Positions 1 through 9,836 of a stretch of 64,000 nt of DNA are shown piece after piece. The position numbers and the translations under genes are program-made. A model generated the notes under the pieces. The model was not told the origin of the DNA. It saw only the letters and a list, made by a program, of their open reading frames with translations, and ran no database searches. This DNA comes from Cladorhizidae sp. MBARI D1340-BT2 (lineage: Eukaryota; Porifera; Demospongiae; Poecilosclerida; Cladorhizidae), in the NCBI GenBank assembly GCA_028752905.1, contig JAQNBH010000002.1, forward strand, positions 23,943,059 through 24,007,058, given 5' to 3'. Each line of letters begins with the position of its first letter. Positions within the stretch are counted from its first letter, which is position 1.

Positions 1-229
1 CATACTTCACAGTAATGGACTTGATAGAATCACAAGATAGGTTTCTCTCTGCTCTCTCTTGATGCTAAATAGATTCTCCACACTTCACTGAATAAACTTG
101 ATATATAGCTATTAAGATAGGTCTCTCTCTGTGCTCTCTGTTGATATCAAACATCCATAATATTCTGCACACTTTACTGTAATGGACTTGATATGATTCG
201 AATGATAGGTTTCATTATGTGTTCTCTAT
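1..229 (+). repeat. B unit, partial (right part), copy B1
   Basis: This is the 3' part of a 506-bp B unit cut by the window edge. It begins inside subrepeat 4 and contains all of subrepeats 5 and 6. It matches 9608-9836 as far as I compared it, which is one end of the 9607-bp long-range repeat. Confidence 0.95.
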
Positions 230-432
230 CTTGATATTTGCCCTAATTTGGTCTATATGTTTCTCATTTTCCCCCCGAAAATCTTGTTTTTTTGCCGTGA
301 AGCTCATAACTTTTCTACACTTTATCCAAAAAAGATAATTTTTATATCACCGGATAGCCCTTCTAATTATCTGTCTTTTGTACGTGCCAAAATTTTGAGT
401 ACTCTAAGTATTAGCAAGTTATGGTGATTTGA

Positions 433-504
433 AGTGGTAAGGTTTGGGATTTTTCCTGGCGTTTTCCAGTTGCCAAAGCGGTGGCCTGCCAGTGAAAAAC
501 CACT
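433..504 (+). other. Nested fold-back in the invariant half of A (representative copy)
   Basis: AGTGG (433-437) pairs with CCACT (500-504). TTTTTC (450-455) pairs with GAAAAA (494-499). CTGGC (456-460) pairs with GCCAG (488-492) with a single bulged T at 493. An inner hairpin GCCA (472-475)/TGGC (482-485) closes a six-base loop. The layout recurs in the A units. The GGTGTCCT variant weakens the inner hairpin and the GAGAATTT variant removes one T-A pair. Whether it forms in DNA or RNA is not shown. Confidence 0.6.
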
Positions 505-530
505 ACATTTATTGATAATCTGTTCACATG
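471..530 (+). promoter_or_regulatory. tRNA-like A-box motif with weak B-box-like partner (candidate only)
   Basis: TGCCAAAGCGGT at 471-482 resembles the D-arm/A-box of tRNAs, which commonly read GCCAAGCGGT or GCCGAGCGGT. It has one extra A. About 40 bases downstream, GTTCACATG (522-530) keeps GTTC plus a purine of the B-box core but misses two informative positions. The spacing suits a type 2 Pol III promoter. No tRNA cloverleaf is seen and no T-run follows closely. It could be a SINE head relic or chance. Confidence 0.2.
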
Positions 531-2244
531 TTGCAGATAAGGGCCTTCTCTATCAGTTGACAAAATCTGGGACTTTGGTCTGGTTAATTAGGGCAGTTAT
601 GAATTGTACTCTTACTTGATGCTAAACATGTTCTTGATATTTGCCCTAATTTGGTCTATATGTTTCTCATTTTCCCCCCGAAAATCTTGTTTTTTTGCCG
701 TGAAGCTCATAACTTTTCTACACTTTATCCAAAAAAGATAATTTTTATATCACCGGATAGCCCTTCTAATTATCTGTCTTTTGTACTTGCCAAAATTTTG
801 AGTACTCTAAGTATTAGCAAGTTATGGTGATTTGAAGTGGTAAGATTTGGGATTTTTCCTGGCGTTTTCCAGTTGCCAAAGCGGTGGCCTGCCAGTGAAA
901 AACCACTACATTTATTGATAATCTGTTCACATGTTGCAGATAAGGGCCTTCTCTATCAGTTGACAAAATCTGGGACTTTTGTCTTGTTAATTAGGGCAGT
1001 TATGAATTGTAATCTTACTTGATGCTAAACATGTTCTTGATATTTGCCCTAATTTGGTCTATATGTTTCTCATTTCCCCCCCGAAAATCTGGTTTTTTTG
1101 CCGTGAAGCTCATAACTTTTTTACACTTTACCCAAAAAAGATAATTTTTATATCACCGGATAGGTCTTCTAATTATCTGTCTTTTGTACGTGCCAAAATT
1201 TTGAGTACTCTAAGTATTAGCAAGTTATGGTGATTTGAAGTGGTAAGGTTTGTGATTTTTCCTGGCGTTTTCCAGTTGCCAAAGCGGTGGCCTGCCAGTG
1301 AAAAACCACTACATTTATTGATAATCTGTTCACATGTTGCAGATAAGGGCCTTCTCTATCAGTTGACAAAATCTGGGACTTTGGTCTTGTTAATTAGGGC
1401 AGTTATGAATTGTACTCTTACTTGATGCTAAACATGTTCTTGATATTTGCCCTAATTTGGTCTATATGTTTCTCATTTTCCCCCCGAAAATCTTGTTTTT
1501 TTGCCGTGAAGCTCATAACTTTCCTACACATTACCCAAAAAAGATAATTTTTATATCACCGGATAACCCTTCTAATTATCTGTCTTTTGTACGTGCCAAA
1601 ATTTTGAGTACTCTAAGTATTAGGAAGTTATGATGATTTCAAGTGGTAAGGTTTGTGATTTTTCCTGGCGTTTTCCAGTTGCCAAAGCGGTGGCCTGCCA
1701 GTGAAAAACCACTACATTTATTGATAATCTGTTCACATGTTGCAGATAAGGGCCTTCTCTATCAGTTGACAAAATCTGGGACTTTGGTCTTGTTAATTAG
1801 GGCAGTTATGAATTGTACTCTTACTTGATGCTAAACATGTTCTTGATATTTGCCCTAATTTGGTCTATATGTTTCTCATTTTCCCCCCGAAAATCTTGTT
1901 TTTTTGCCGTGAAGCTCATAACATTTCTACACTTTACCCCAAAAAGATAATTTTTATATCACCGGATAGCTCTTCTAATTATCTGTCTTTTGTACGTGCC
2001 AAAATTTTAAGTACTCTAAGTATTAGCAAGTTATGGTGATTTGAAGTGGTAAGGTTTGGGATTTTTCCTGGCGTTTTACAGTTGCCAAAGCGGTGGCCTG
2101 CCAGTGAAAAACCACTACATTTATTGATAATCTGTTCACATGTTGCAGATAAGGGCCTTCTCTATCAGTTGACAAAATCTGGGACTTTGGTCTTGTTAAT
2201 TAGGGCAGTTATGAATTGTACTCTTACTTGATGCTAAACATGTT

Positions 2245-2559
2245 CTTGATATTTAAAAAAGATAATTTTTATATCACCGGATAGCCCTTCTAATTATCTG
2301 TCTTTTGTACGTGCCAAAATTTTGAGTACTCTAAGTATTAGCAAGTTATGGTGATTTGAAGTGGTAAGGTTTGGGATTTTTCCTGGCGTTTTCCAGTTGC
2401 CAAAGCGGTGGCCTGCCAGTGAAAAACCACTACATTTATTGATAATCTGTTCACATGTTGCAGATAAGGGCCTTCTCTATCAGTTGACAAAATCTGGGAC
2501 TTTGGTCTTGTTAATTAGGGCAGTTATGAATTGTACTCTTACTTGATGCTAAACATGTT
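2245..2559 (+). repeat. Short A unit (88-bp deletion), 315 bp
   Basis: Unit positions 11-98 are missing, so GATATTT joins directly to AAAAAAGATAAT. The rest of the unit is normal. The deletion removes the C-run/T-run segment and the left arm of the inverted repeat. Confidence 0.95.
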
Positions 2560-5500
2560 CTTGATATTTGCCCTAATTTGGTCTATATGTTTCTCATTTT
2601 CCCCCCGAAAATCTTGTTTTTTTGCCGTGAAGCTCATAACTTTTTTACACTTTACCCAAAAAAGATAATTTTTATATCACCGGATAGCTCTTCTAATTAT
2701 CTGTCTTTTGTACGTGCCAAAATTTTGAGTACTCTAAGTATTAGCAAGTTATGGTGATTTGAAGTGGTAAGGTTTGTGATTTTTCCTGGCGTTTTCCAGT
2801 TGCCAAAGCGGTGGCCTGCCAGTGAAAAACCACTACATTTATTGATAATCTGTTCACATGTTGCAGATAAGGGCCTTCTCTATCAGTTGACAAAATCTGG
2901 GACTTTGGTCTTGTTAATTAGGGCAGTTATGAATTGTACTCTTACTTGATGCTAAACATGTTCTTGATATTTGCCCTAATTTGGTCTATATGTTTCTCAT
3001 TTTCCCCCCGAAAATCTTGTTTTTTTGCCGTGAAGCTCATAACTTTTTTACACTTTACCCCAAAAAGATAATTTTTATATCACCGGATAGCTCTTCTAAT
3101 TATCTGTCTTTTGTACGTGCCAAAATTTTGAGTACTCTAAGTATTAGCAAGTTATGGTGATTTGAAATGGTAAGGTTTGGGATTTTTCCTGGCGTTTTCC
3201 AGTTGCCAAAGCGGTGGCCTGCCAGTGAAAAACCACTACATTTATTGATAATCTGTTCACATGTTGCAGATAAGGGCCTTCTCTATCAGTTGACAAAATC
3301 TGGGACTTTGGTCTTGTTAATTAGGGCAGTTATGAATTGTACTCTTACTTGATGCTAAACATGTTCTTGATATTTGCCCTAATTTGGTCTATATGTTTCT
3401 CATTTTCCCCCCGAAAATCTTGTTTTTTTGCCGTGAAGCTCATAACTTTTCTACACTTTACCCAAAAAAGATAATTTTTATATCACCGGATAGCTCTTCT
3501 AATTATCTGTCTTTTGTACGTGCCAAAATTTTGAGTACTCTAAGTATTAGCAAGTTATGGTGATTTGAAATGGTAAGGTTTGTGATTTTTCCTGGCGTTT
3601 TCCAGTTGCCAAAGCGGTGGCCTGCCAGTGAAAAACCACTACATTTATTGATAATCTGTTCACATGTTGCAGATAAGGGCCTTCTCTATCAGTTGACAAA
3701 ATCTGGGACTTTGGTCTTGTTAATTAGGGCAGTTATGAATTGTACTCTTACTTGATGCTAAACATGTTCTTGATATTTGCCCTAATTTGGTCTATATGTT
3801 TCTCATTTCCCCCCCGAAAATCTTGTTGTTTTGCCGTGAAGCTCATAACTTTTCTACACTTTACCCAAAAAAGATAATTTTTATATCACCGGATAGCTCT
3901 TCTAATTATCTGTCTTTTGTACGTGCCAAAATTTTGAGTACTCTAAGTATTAGCAAGTTATGGTGATTTGAAGTGGTAAGGTTTGAGAATTTTCCTGGCG
4001 TTTTCCAGTTGCCAAAGCGGTGTCCTGCCAGTGAAAAACCACTACATTTATTGATAATCTGTTCACATGTTGCAGATAAGGGCCTTCTCTATCAGTTGAC
4101 AAAATCTGGGACTTTGGTCTTGTTAATTAGGGCAGTTATGAATTGTACTCTTACTTGATGCTAAACATGTTCTTGATATTTGCCCTAATTGGGTCTATAT
4201 GTTTCTCATTTTCCCCCCGAAAATCTTTTTTTTTTGCCGTGAAGCTCATAACATTTCTACACTTTACCCAAAAAAGATAATATTTATATCACCGGATAGC
4301 CCTTCTAATTATCTGTCTTTTGTACTTGCCAAAATGTTGAGTACTCTAAGTATTAAGAAGTTATGATGATTTGAAGTGGTAAGGTTTGTGATTTTTCCTG
4401 GCGTTTTCCAGTTGCCAAAGCGGTGGCCTGCCAGTGAAAAACCACTACATTTATTGATAATCTGTTCACATGTTGCAGATAAGGGCCTTCTCTATCAGTT
4501 GACAAAATCTGGGACTTTGGTCTTGTTAATTAGGGCAGTTATGAATTGTACTCTTACTTGATGCTAAACATGTTCTTGATATTTGCCCTAATTTGGTCTT
4601 TATGTTTCTCATTTTCCCCCCGAAAATCTTGTTTTTTTGCCGTGAAGCTCATAACTTTTCTACACTTTATCCAAAAAAGATAATTTTTATATCACCGGAT
4701 AGCTCTTCTAATTATCTGTCTTTTGTACGTGCCAAAATTTTGAGTACTCTAAGTATTAGCAAGTTATGGTGATTTGAAGTGGTAAGGTTTGTGATTTTTC
4801 CTGGCGTTTTCCAGTTGCCAAAGCGGTGGCCTGCCAGTGAAAAACCACTACATTTATTGATAATCTGTTCACATGTTGCAGATAAGGGCCTTCTCTATCA
4901 GTTGACAAAATCTGGGACTTTGGTCTTGTTAATTAGGGCAGTTATGAATTGTACTCTTACTTGATGCTAAACATGTTCTTGATATTTGCCCTAATTTGGT
5001 CTATATATATGTTTCTCATTTTCCTCCCGAAAATCTTGTTTTTTTGCCGTGAAGCTCATAACTTTTTTACACTTTACCCAAAAAAGATAATTTTTATATC
5101 ACCGGATAGGTCTTCTAATTATCTGTCTTTTGTACGTGCCAAAATTTTGAGTACTCTAAGTATTAGCAAGTTATGGTGATTTGAAGTGGTAAGGTTTGTG
5201 ATTTTTCCTGGCGTTTTCCAGTTGCCAAAGCGGTGGCCTGCCAGTGAAAAACCACTACATTTATTGATAATCTGTTCACATGTTGCAGATAAGGGCCTTC
5301 TCTATCAGTTGACAAAATCTGGGACTTTGGTCTTGTTAATTAGGGCAGTTATGAATTGTACTCTTACTTGATGCTAAACATGTTCTTGATATTTGCCCTA
5401 ATTTGGTCTATATGTTTCTCATTTTCCCCCCGAAAATCTTGTTTTTTTGCCGTGAAGCTCATAACTTTCCTACACATTACCCAAAAAAGATAATTTTTAT

Positions 5501-6190
5501 ATCACCGGATAACCCTTCTAATTATCTGTCTTTTGTACGTGCCAAAATTTTGAGTACTCTAAGTATTAGGAAGTTATGATGATTTCAAGTGGTAAGGTTT
5601 GTGATTTTTCCTGGCGTTTTCCAGTTGCCAAAGCGGTGGCCTGCCAGTGAAAAACCACTACATTTATTGATAATCTGTTCACATGTTGCAGATAAGGGCC
5701 TTCTCTATCAGTTGACAAAATCTGGGACTTTGGTCTTGTTAATTAGGGCAGTTATGAATTGTACTCTTACTTGATGCTAAACATGTTCTTGATATTTGCC
5801 CTAATTTGGTCTATATGTTTCTCATTTTCCCCCCGAAAATCTTGTTTTTTTGCCGTGAAGCTCATAACATTTCTACACTTTACCCCAAAAAGATAATTTT
5901 TATATCACCGGATAGCTCTTCTAATTATCTGTCTTTTGTACGTGCCAAAATTTTAAGTACTCTAAGTATTAGCAAGTTATGGTGATTTGAAGTGGTAAGG
6001 TTTGGGATTTTTCCTGGCGTTTTACAGTTGCCAAAGCGGTGGCCTGCCAGTGAAAAACCACTACATTTATTGATAATCTGTTCACATGTTGCAGATAAGG
6101 GCCTTCTCTATCAGTTGACAAAATCTGGGACTTTGGTCTTGTTAATTAGGGCAGTTATGAATTGTACTCTTACTTGATGCTAAACATGTT

Positions 6191-6505
6191 CTTGATATTT
6201 AAAAAAGATAATTTTTATATCACCGGATAGCCCTTCTAATTATCTGTCTTTTGTACGTGCCAAAATTTTGAGTACTCTAAGTATTAGCAAGTTATGGTGA
6301 TTTGAAGTGGTAAGGTTTGGGATTTTTCCTGGCGTTTTCCAGTTGCCAAAGCGGTGGCCTGCCAGTGAAAAACCACTACATTTATTGATAATCTGTTCAC
6401 ATGTTGCAGATAAGGGCCTTCTCTATCAGTTGACAAAATCTGGGACTTTGGTCTTGTTAATTAGGGCAGTTATGAATTGTACTCTTACTTGATGCTAAAC
6501 ATGTT
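6191..6505 (+). repeat. Short A unit, 315 bp
   Basis: Same junction as the unit at 2245, and its 3946-bp-period counterpart. Confidence 0.95.
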
Positions 6506-9312
6506 CTTGATATTTGCCCTAATTTGGTCTATATGTTTCTCATTTTCCCCCCGAAAATCTTGTTTTTTTGCCGTGAAGCTCATAACTTTTTTACACTTTA
6601 CCCAAAAAAGATAATTTTTATATCACCGGATAGCTCTTCTAATTATCTGTCTTTTGTACGTGCCAAAATTTTGAGTACTCTAAGTATTAGCAAGTTATGG
6701 TGATTTGAAGTGGTAAGGTTTGTGATTTTTCCTGGCGTTTTCCAGTTGCCAAAGCGGTGGCCTGCCAGTGAAAAACCACTACATTTATTGATAATCTGTT
6801 CACATGTTGCAGATAAGGGCCTTCTCTATCAGTTGACAAAATCTGGGACTTTGGTCTTGTTAATTAGGGCAGTTATGAATTGTACTCTTACTTGATGCTA
6901 AACATGTTCTTGATATTTGCCCTAATTTGGTCTATATGTTTCTCATTTTCCCCCCGAAAATCTTGTTTTTTTGCCGTGAAGCTCATAACTTTTTTACACT
7001 TTACCCCAAAAAGATAATTTTTATATCACCGGATAGCTCTTCTAATTATCTGTCTTTTGTACGTGCCAAAATTTTGAGTACTCTAAGTATTAGCAAGTTA
7101 TGGTGATTTGAAATGGTAAGGTTTGGGATTTTTCCTGGCGTTTTCCAGTTGCCAAAGCGGTGGCCTGCCAGTGAAAAACCACTACATTTATTGATAATCT
7201 GTTCACATGTTGCAGATAAGGGCCTTCTCTATCAGTTGACAAAATCTGGGACTTTGGTCTTGTTAATTAGGGCAGTTATGAATTGTACTCTTACTTGATG
7301 CTAAACATGTTCTTGATATTTGCCCTAATTTGGTCTATATGTTTCTCATTTTCCCCCCGAAAATCTTGTTTTTTTGCCGTGAAGCTCATAACTTTTCTAC
7401 ACTTTACCCAAAAAAGATAATTTTTATATCACCGGATAGCTCTTCTAATTATCTGTCTTTTGTACGTGCCAAAATTTTGAGTACTCTAAGTATTAGCAAG
7501 TTATGGTGATTTGAAATGGTAAGGTTTGTGATTTTTCCTGGCGTTTTCCAGTTGCCAAAGCGGTGGCCTGCCAGTGAAAAACCACTACATTTATTGATAA
7601 TCTGTTCACATGTTGCAGATAAGGGCCTTCTCTATCAGTTGACAAAATCTGGGACTTTGGTCTTGTTAATTAGGGCAGTTATGAATTGTACTCTTACTTG
7701 ATGCTAAACATGTTCTTGATATTTGCCCTAATTTGGTCTATATGTTTCTCATTTCCCCCCCGAAAATCTTGTTGTTTTGCCGTGAAGCTCATAACTTTTC
7801 TACACTTTACCCAAAAAAGATAATTTTTATATCACCGGATAGCTCTTCTAATTATCTGTCTTTTGTACGTGCCAAAATTTTGAGTACTCTAAGTATTAGC
7901 AAGTTATGGTGATTTGAAGTGGTAAGGTTTGAGAATTTTCCTGGCGTTTTCCAGTTGCCAAAGCGGTGTCCTGCCAGTGAAAAACCACTACATTTATTGA
8001 TAATCTGTTCACATGTTGCAGATAAGGGCCTTCTCTATCAGTTGACAAAATCTGGGACTTTGGTCTTGTTAATTAGGGCAGTTATGAATTGTACTCTTAC
8101 TTGATGCTAAACATGTTCTTGATATTTGCCCTAATTGGGTCTATATGTTTCTCATTTTCCCCCCGAAAATCTTTTTTTTTTGCCGTGAAGCTCATAACAT
8201 TTCTACACTTTACCCAAAAAAGATAATATTTATATCACCGGATAGCCCTTCTAATTATCTGTCTTTTGTACTTGCCAAAATGTTGAGTACTCTAAGTATT
8301 AAGAAGTTATGATGATTTGAAGTGGTAAGGTTTGTGATTTTTCCTGGCGTTTTCCAGTTGCCAAAGCGGTGGCCTGCCAGTGAAAAACCACTACATTTAT
8401 TGATAATCTGTTCACATGTTGCAGATAAGGGCCTTCTCTATCAGTTGACAAAATCTGGGACTTTGGTCTTGTTAATTAGGGCAGTTATGAATTGTACTCT
8501 TACTTGATGCTAAACATGTTCTTGATATTTGCCCTAATTTGGTCTTTATGTTTCTCATTTTCCCCCCGAAAATCTTGTTTTTTTGCCGTGAAGCTCATAA
8601 CTTTTCTACACTTTATCCAAAAAAGATAATTTTTATATCACCGGATAGCTCTTCTAATTATCTGTCTTTTGTACGTGCCAAAATTTTGAGTACTCTAAGT
8701 ATTAGCAAGTTATGGTGATTTGAAGTGGTAAGGTTTGTGATTTTTCCTGGCGTTTTCCAGTTGCCAAAGCGGTGGCCTGCCAGTGAAAAACCACTACATT
8801 TATTGATAATCTGTTCACATGTTGCAGATAAGGGCCTTCTCTATCAGTTGACAAAATCTGGGACTTTGGTCTTGTTAATTAGGGCAGTTATGAATTGTAC
8901 TCTTACTTGATGCTAAACATGTTCTTGATATTTGCCCTAATTTGGTCTATATATATGTTTCTCATTTTCCTCCCGAAAATCTTGTTTTTTTGCCGTGAAG
9001 CTCATAACTTTTCTACACTTTACCCAAAAAAGATAATTTTTATATCACCGGATAGCCCTTCTAATTATCTGTCTTTTGTACGTATCAAAATTTTGAATAC
9101 TCTAAGTATTAGGAAGTTATGATGATTTGAAGTGGTAAGGTTTGTGATTTTTCCTGGCGTTTTCCAGTTGCCAAAGCGGTGGCCTGCCAGTGAAAAACCA
9201 CTACATTTATTGATAATCTGTTCACATGTTGCAGATAAGGGCCTTCTCTATCAGTTGACAAAATCTGGGACTTTGGTCTTGTTAATTAGGGCAGTTATGA
9301 ATTGTACTCTTA

Positions 9313-9407
9313 CTTGATGCTAAACATGTTAGCTTCGTAGATTATCCACACTTCACTGAATAGACTTGATGTATAGCTATTAAGATAGGACTCTCTAAGT
9401 GCTCTCT
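9313..9407 (+). repeat. B subrepeat 1 (a-type, 95 bp)
   Basis: Starts CTTGATGCTAAACATGTT, whose first 18 bases are also the last 18 bases of unit A. It contains the a-type block TCCACACTTCACTGAATAGA. Confidence 0.85.
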
Positions 9408-9486
9408 CTTGATACCTAACATCCATATATTCTGCACACTTCACTGTAATGGACTTGCAAGATAGGTATCTCTCAGTGTTCTCTAT
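9408..9486 (+). repeat. B subrepeat 2 (b-type, 79 bp)
   Basis: b-type block: AACATCCATATATTCTGC followed by CACTTCACTGTAATGGACTT. Ends TTCTCTAT. Confidence 0.85.
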
Positions 9487-9580
9487 CTTGAGCTAAACAT
9501 GTTAGCTTCATAGATTCTCCACACTTCACTGAATAGACTTGATATATAGTTCTAAAGGTAGGCCTCTCTCTGTTCTCTCT
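9487..9580 (+). repeat. B subrepeat 3 (a-type, 94 bp)
   Basis: Starts CTTGAGCTAAACATGTTAGC. It contains the 17-base palindromic motif AGCTAA-ACATG-TTAGCT and the a-type TTCACTGAATAGACTTGATA. Confidence 0.85.
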
Positions 9581-9664
9581 CTTGATACCAAACATCCGTA
9601 TATTCCGCATACTTCACAGTAATGGACTTGATAGAATCACAAGATAGGTTTCTCTCTGCTCTCT
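9581..9664 (+). repeat. B subrepeat 4 (b-type, 84 bp)
   Basis: Starts CTTGATACCAAACATCCG and contains TTCACAGTAATGGACTTGAT. Ends CTGCTCTCT. Confidence 0.85.
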
Positions 9665-9746
9665 CTTGATGCTAAATAGATTCTCCACACTTCACTGAAT
9701 AAACTTGATATATAGCTATTAAGATAGGTCTCTCTCTGTGCTCTCT
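9665..9746 (+). repeat. B subrepeat 5 (a-type, 82 bp)
   Basis: Starts CTTGATGCTAAATAGATTC. Compared with subrepeats 1 and 3 it lacks about 12 bases around CATGTTAGCTTC. Confidence 0.85.
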
Positions 9747-9836
9747 GTTGATATCAAACATCCATAATATTCTGCACACTTTACTGTAATGGACTTGATA
9801 TGATTCGAATGATAGGTTTCATTATGTGTTCTCTAT
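9747..9836 (+). repeat. B subrepeat 6 (b-type, 90 bp)
   Basis: Starts GTTGATATCAAACATCC (an EcoRV site, GATATC). It holds TTTACTGTAATGGACTTGAT and an extra GATTCGAATGATAGG. Ends TTCTCTAT, next to unit A. Confidence 0.85.

Larger units (their letters stand above)
234..600 (+). repeat. Inverted repeat near the edges of A (representative copy)
   Basis: ATATTTGCCCTAATT (234-248) and AATTAGGGCAGTTAT (586-600) are inverted repeats with 13 of 15 matches, including ten in a row. The outer edges carry a direct repeat CTTGAT at 230-235 and 615-620. Full-length A units generally share this layout; the 315-bp form and the 387-bp unit lack the left arm. Confidence 0.6.
1101..8992 (+). repeat. Higher-order repeat, 3946 bp, two tandem copies
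   Basis: Copy 1 is about 1101-5046 and copy 2 about 5047-8992. Each holds ten A-unit lengths (eight of 403, one short 315, one 407), and the order of diagnostic variants is the same. The short unit (2245 and 6191), the TTTTACAG unit, the GAGAATTT unit and the TATA-insert unit all recur exactly 3946 bp apart. The copies look identical or nearly so by eye. Confidence 0.9.
230..9330 (+). repeat. A-unit array, 23 units
   Basis: Unit starts are 230, 633, 1036, 1439, 1842, 2245 (short), 2560, 2963, 3366, 3769, 4172, 4575, 4978 (407 bp), 5385, 5788, 6191 (short), 6506, 6909, 7312, 7715, 8118, 8521 and 8924 (407 bp). The 407-bp units carry an extra TATA near positions 5003 and 8949. Notable single units: 633 (AGATTTGGG and a TGTAATCTT end), 1842 and 5788 (TTTTACAG in place of TTTTCCAG), 3769 and 7715 (TTTGAGAATTT plus GGTGTCCT). 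No gene is present. Confidence 0.95.
9331..9836 (+). repeat. B unit, copy B2 (506 bp, type I)
   Basis: Inserted between AACATGTT and CTTGATATTT. Type I markers: GATGTATAGC and CTCTAAGTG in subrepeat 1, and TTCCGCAT in subrepeat 4. Subrepeat 2 starts GATACCTAAC. Confidence 0.95.

Noticed and set aside
260..290. G-quadruplex on the minus strand from the C6-C7 run
   Set aside because: There is only one G-run per unit, about 400 bp from the next, so no intramolecular quadruplex is expected.
434..619. 61-codon open frame in every A unit as a small protein gene family
   Set aside because: GTG start in most copies, no upstream signals, no recognisable domain, mostly amino-acid-changing substitutions, and all copies lie inside a tandem satellite.
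520..620. Bacterial-type promoter at TTGACA (552-557) and other prokaryotic signals
   Set aside because: A chance hexamer in AT-rich DNA with no gene downstream, and the context is not prokaryotic.
4949..5179. 60-76 codon frames across A joints and left halves (e.g. 4949, 8895, 16992, 21701, 41521)
   Set aside because: Many start at TTG or depend on indels that vary between units. Frame and ends shift from copy to copy. They look hydrophobic only because the DNA is T-rich.
9795..9815. CENP-B box or Pol III B-box at GATTCGAATGATAGG in B subrepeat 6
   Set aside because: Only part of either consensus is met. The CGGG half of the CENP-B box is absent, and no matching A-box lies upstream.
9331..9836. 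B as a transposable element
   Set aside because: No coding capacity, no inverted or long direct terminal repeats, and it is itself made of satellite subrepeats. Its fixed site is better explained by amplification of one original junction.
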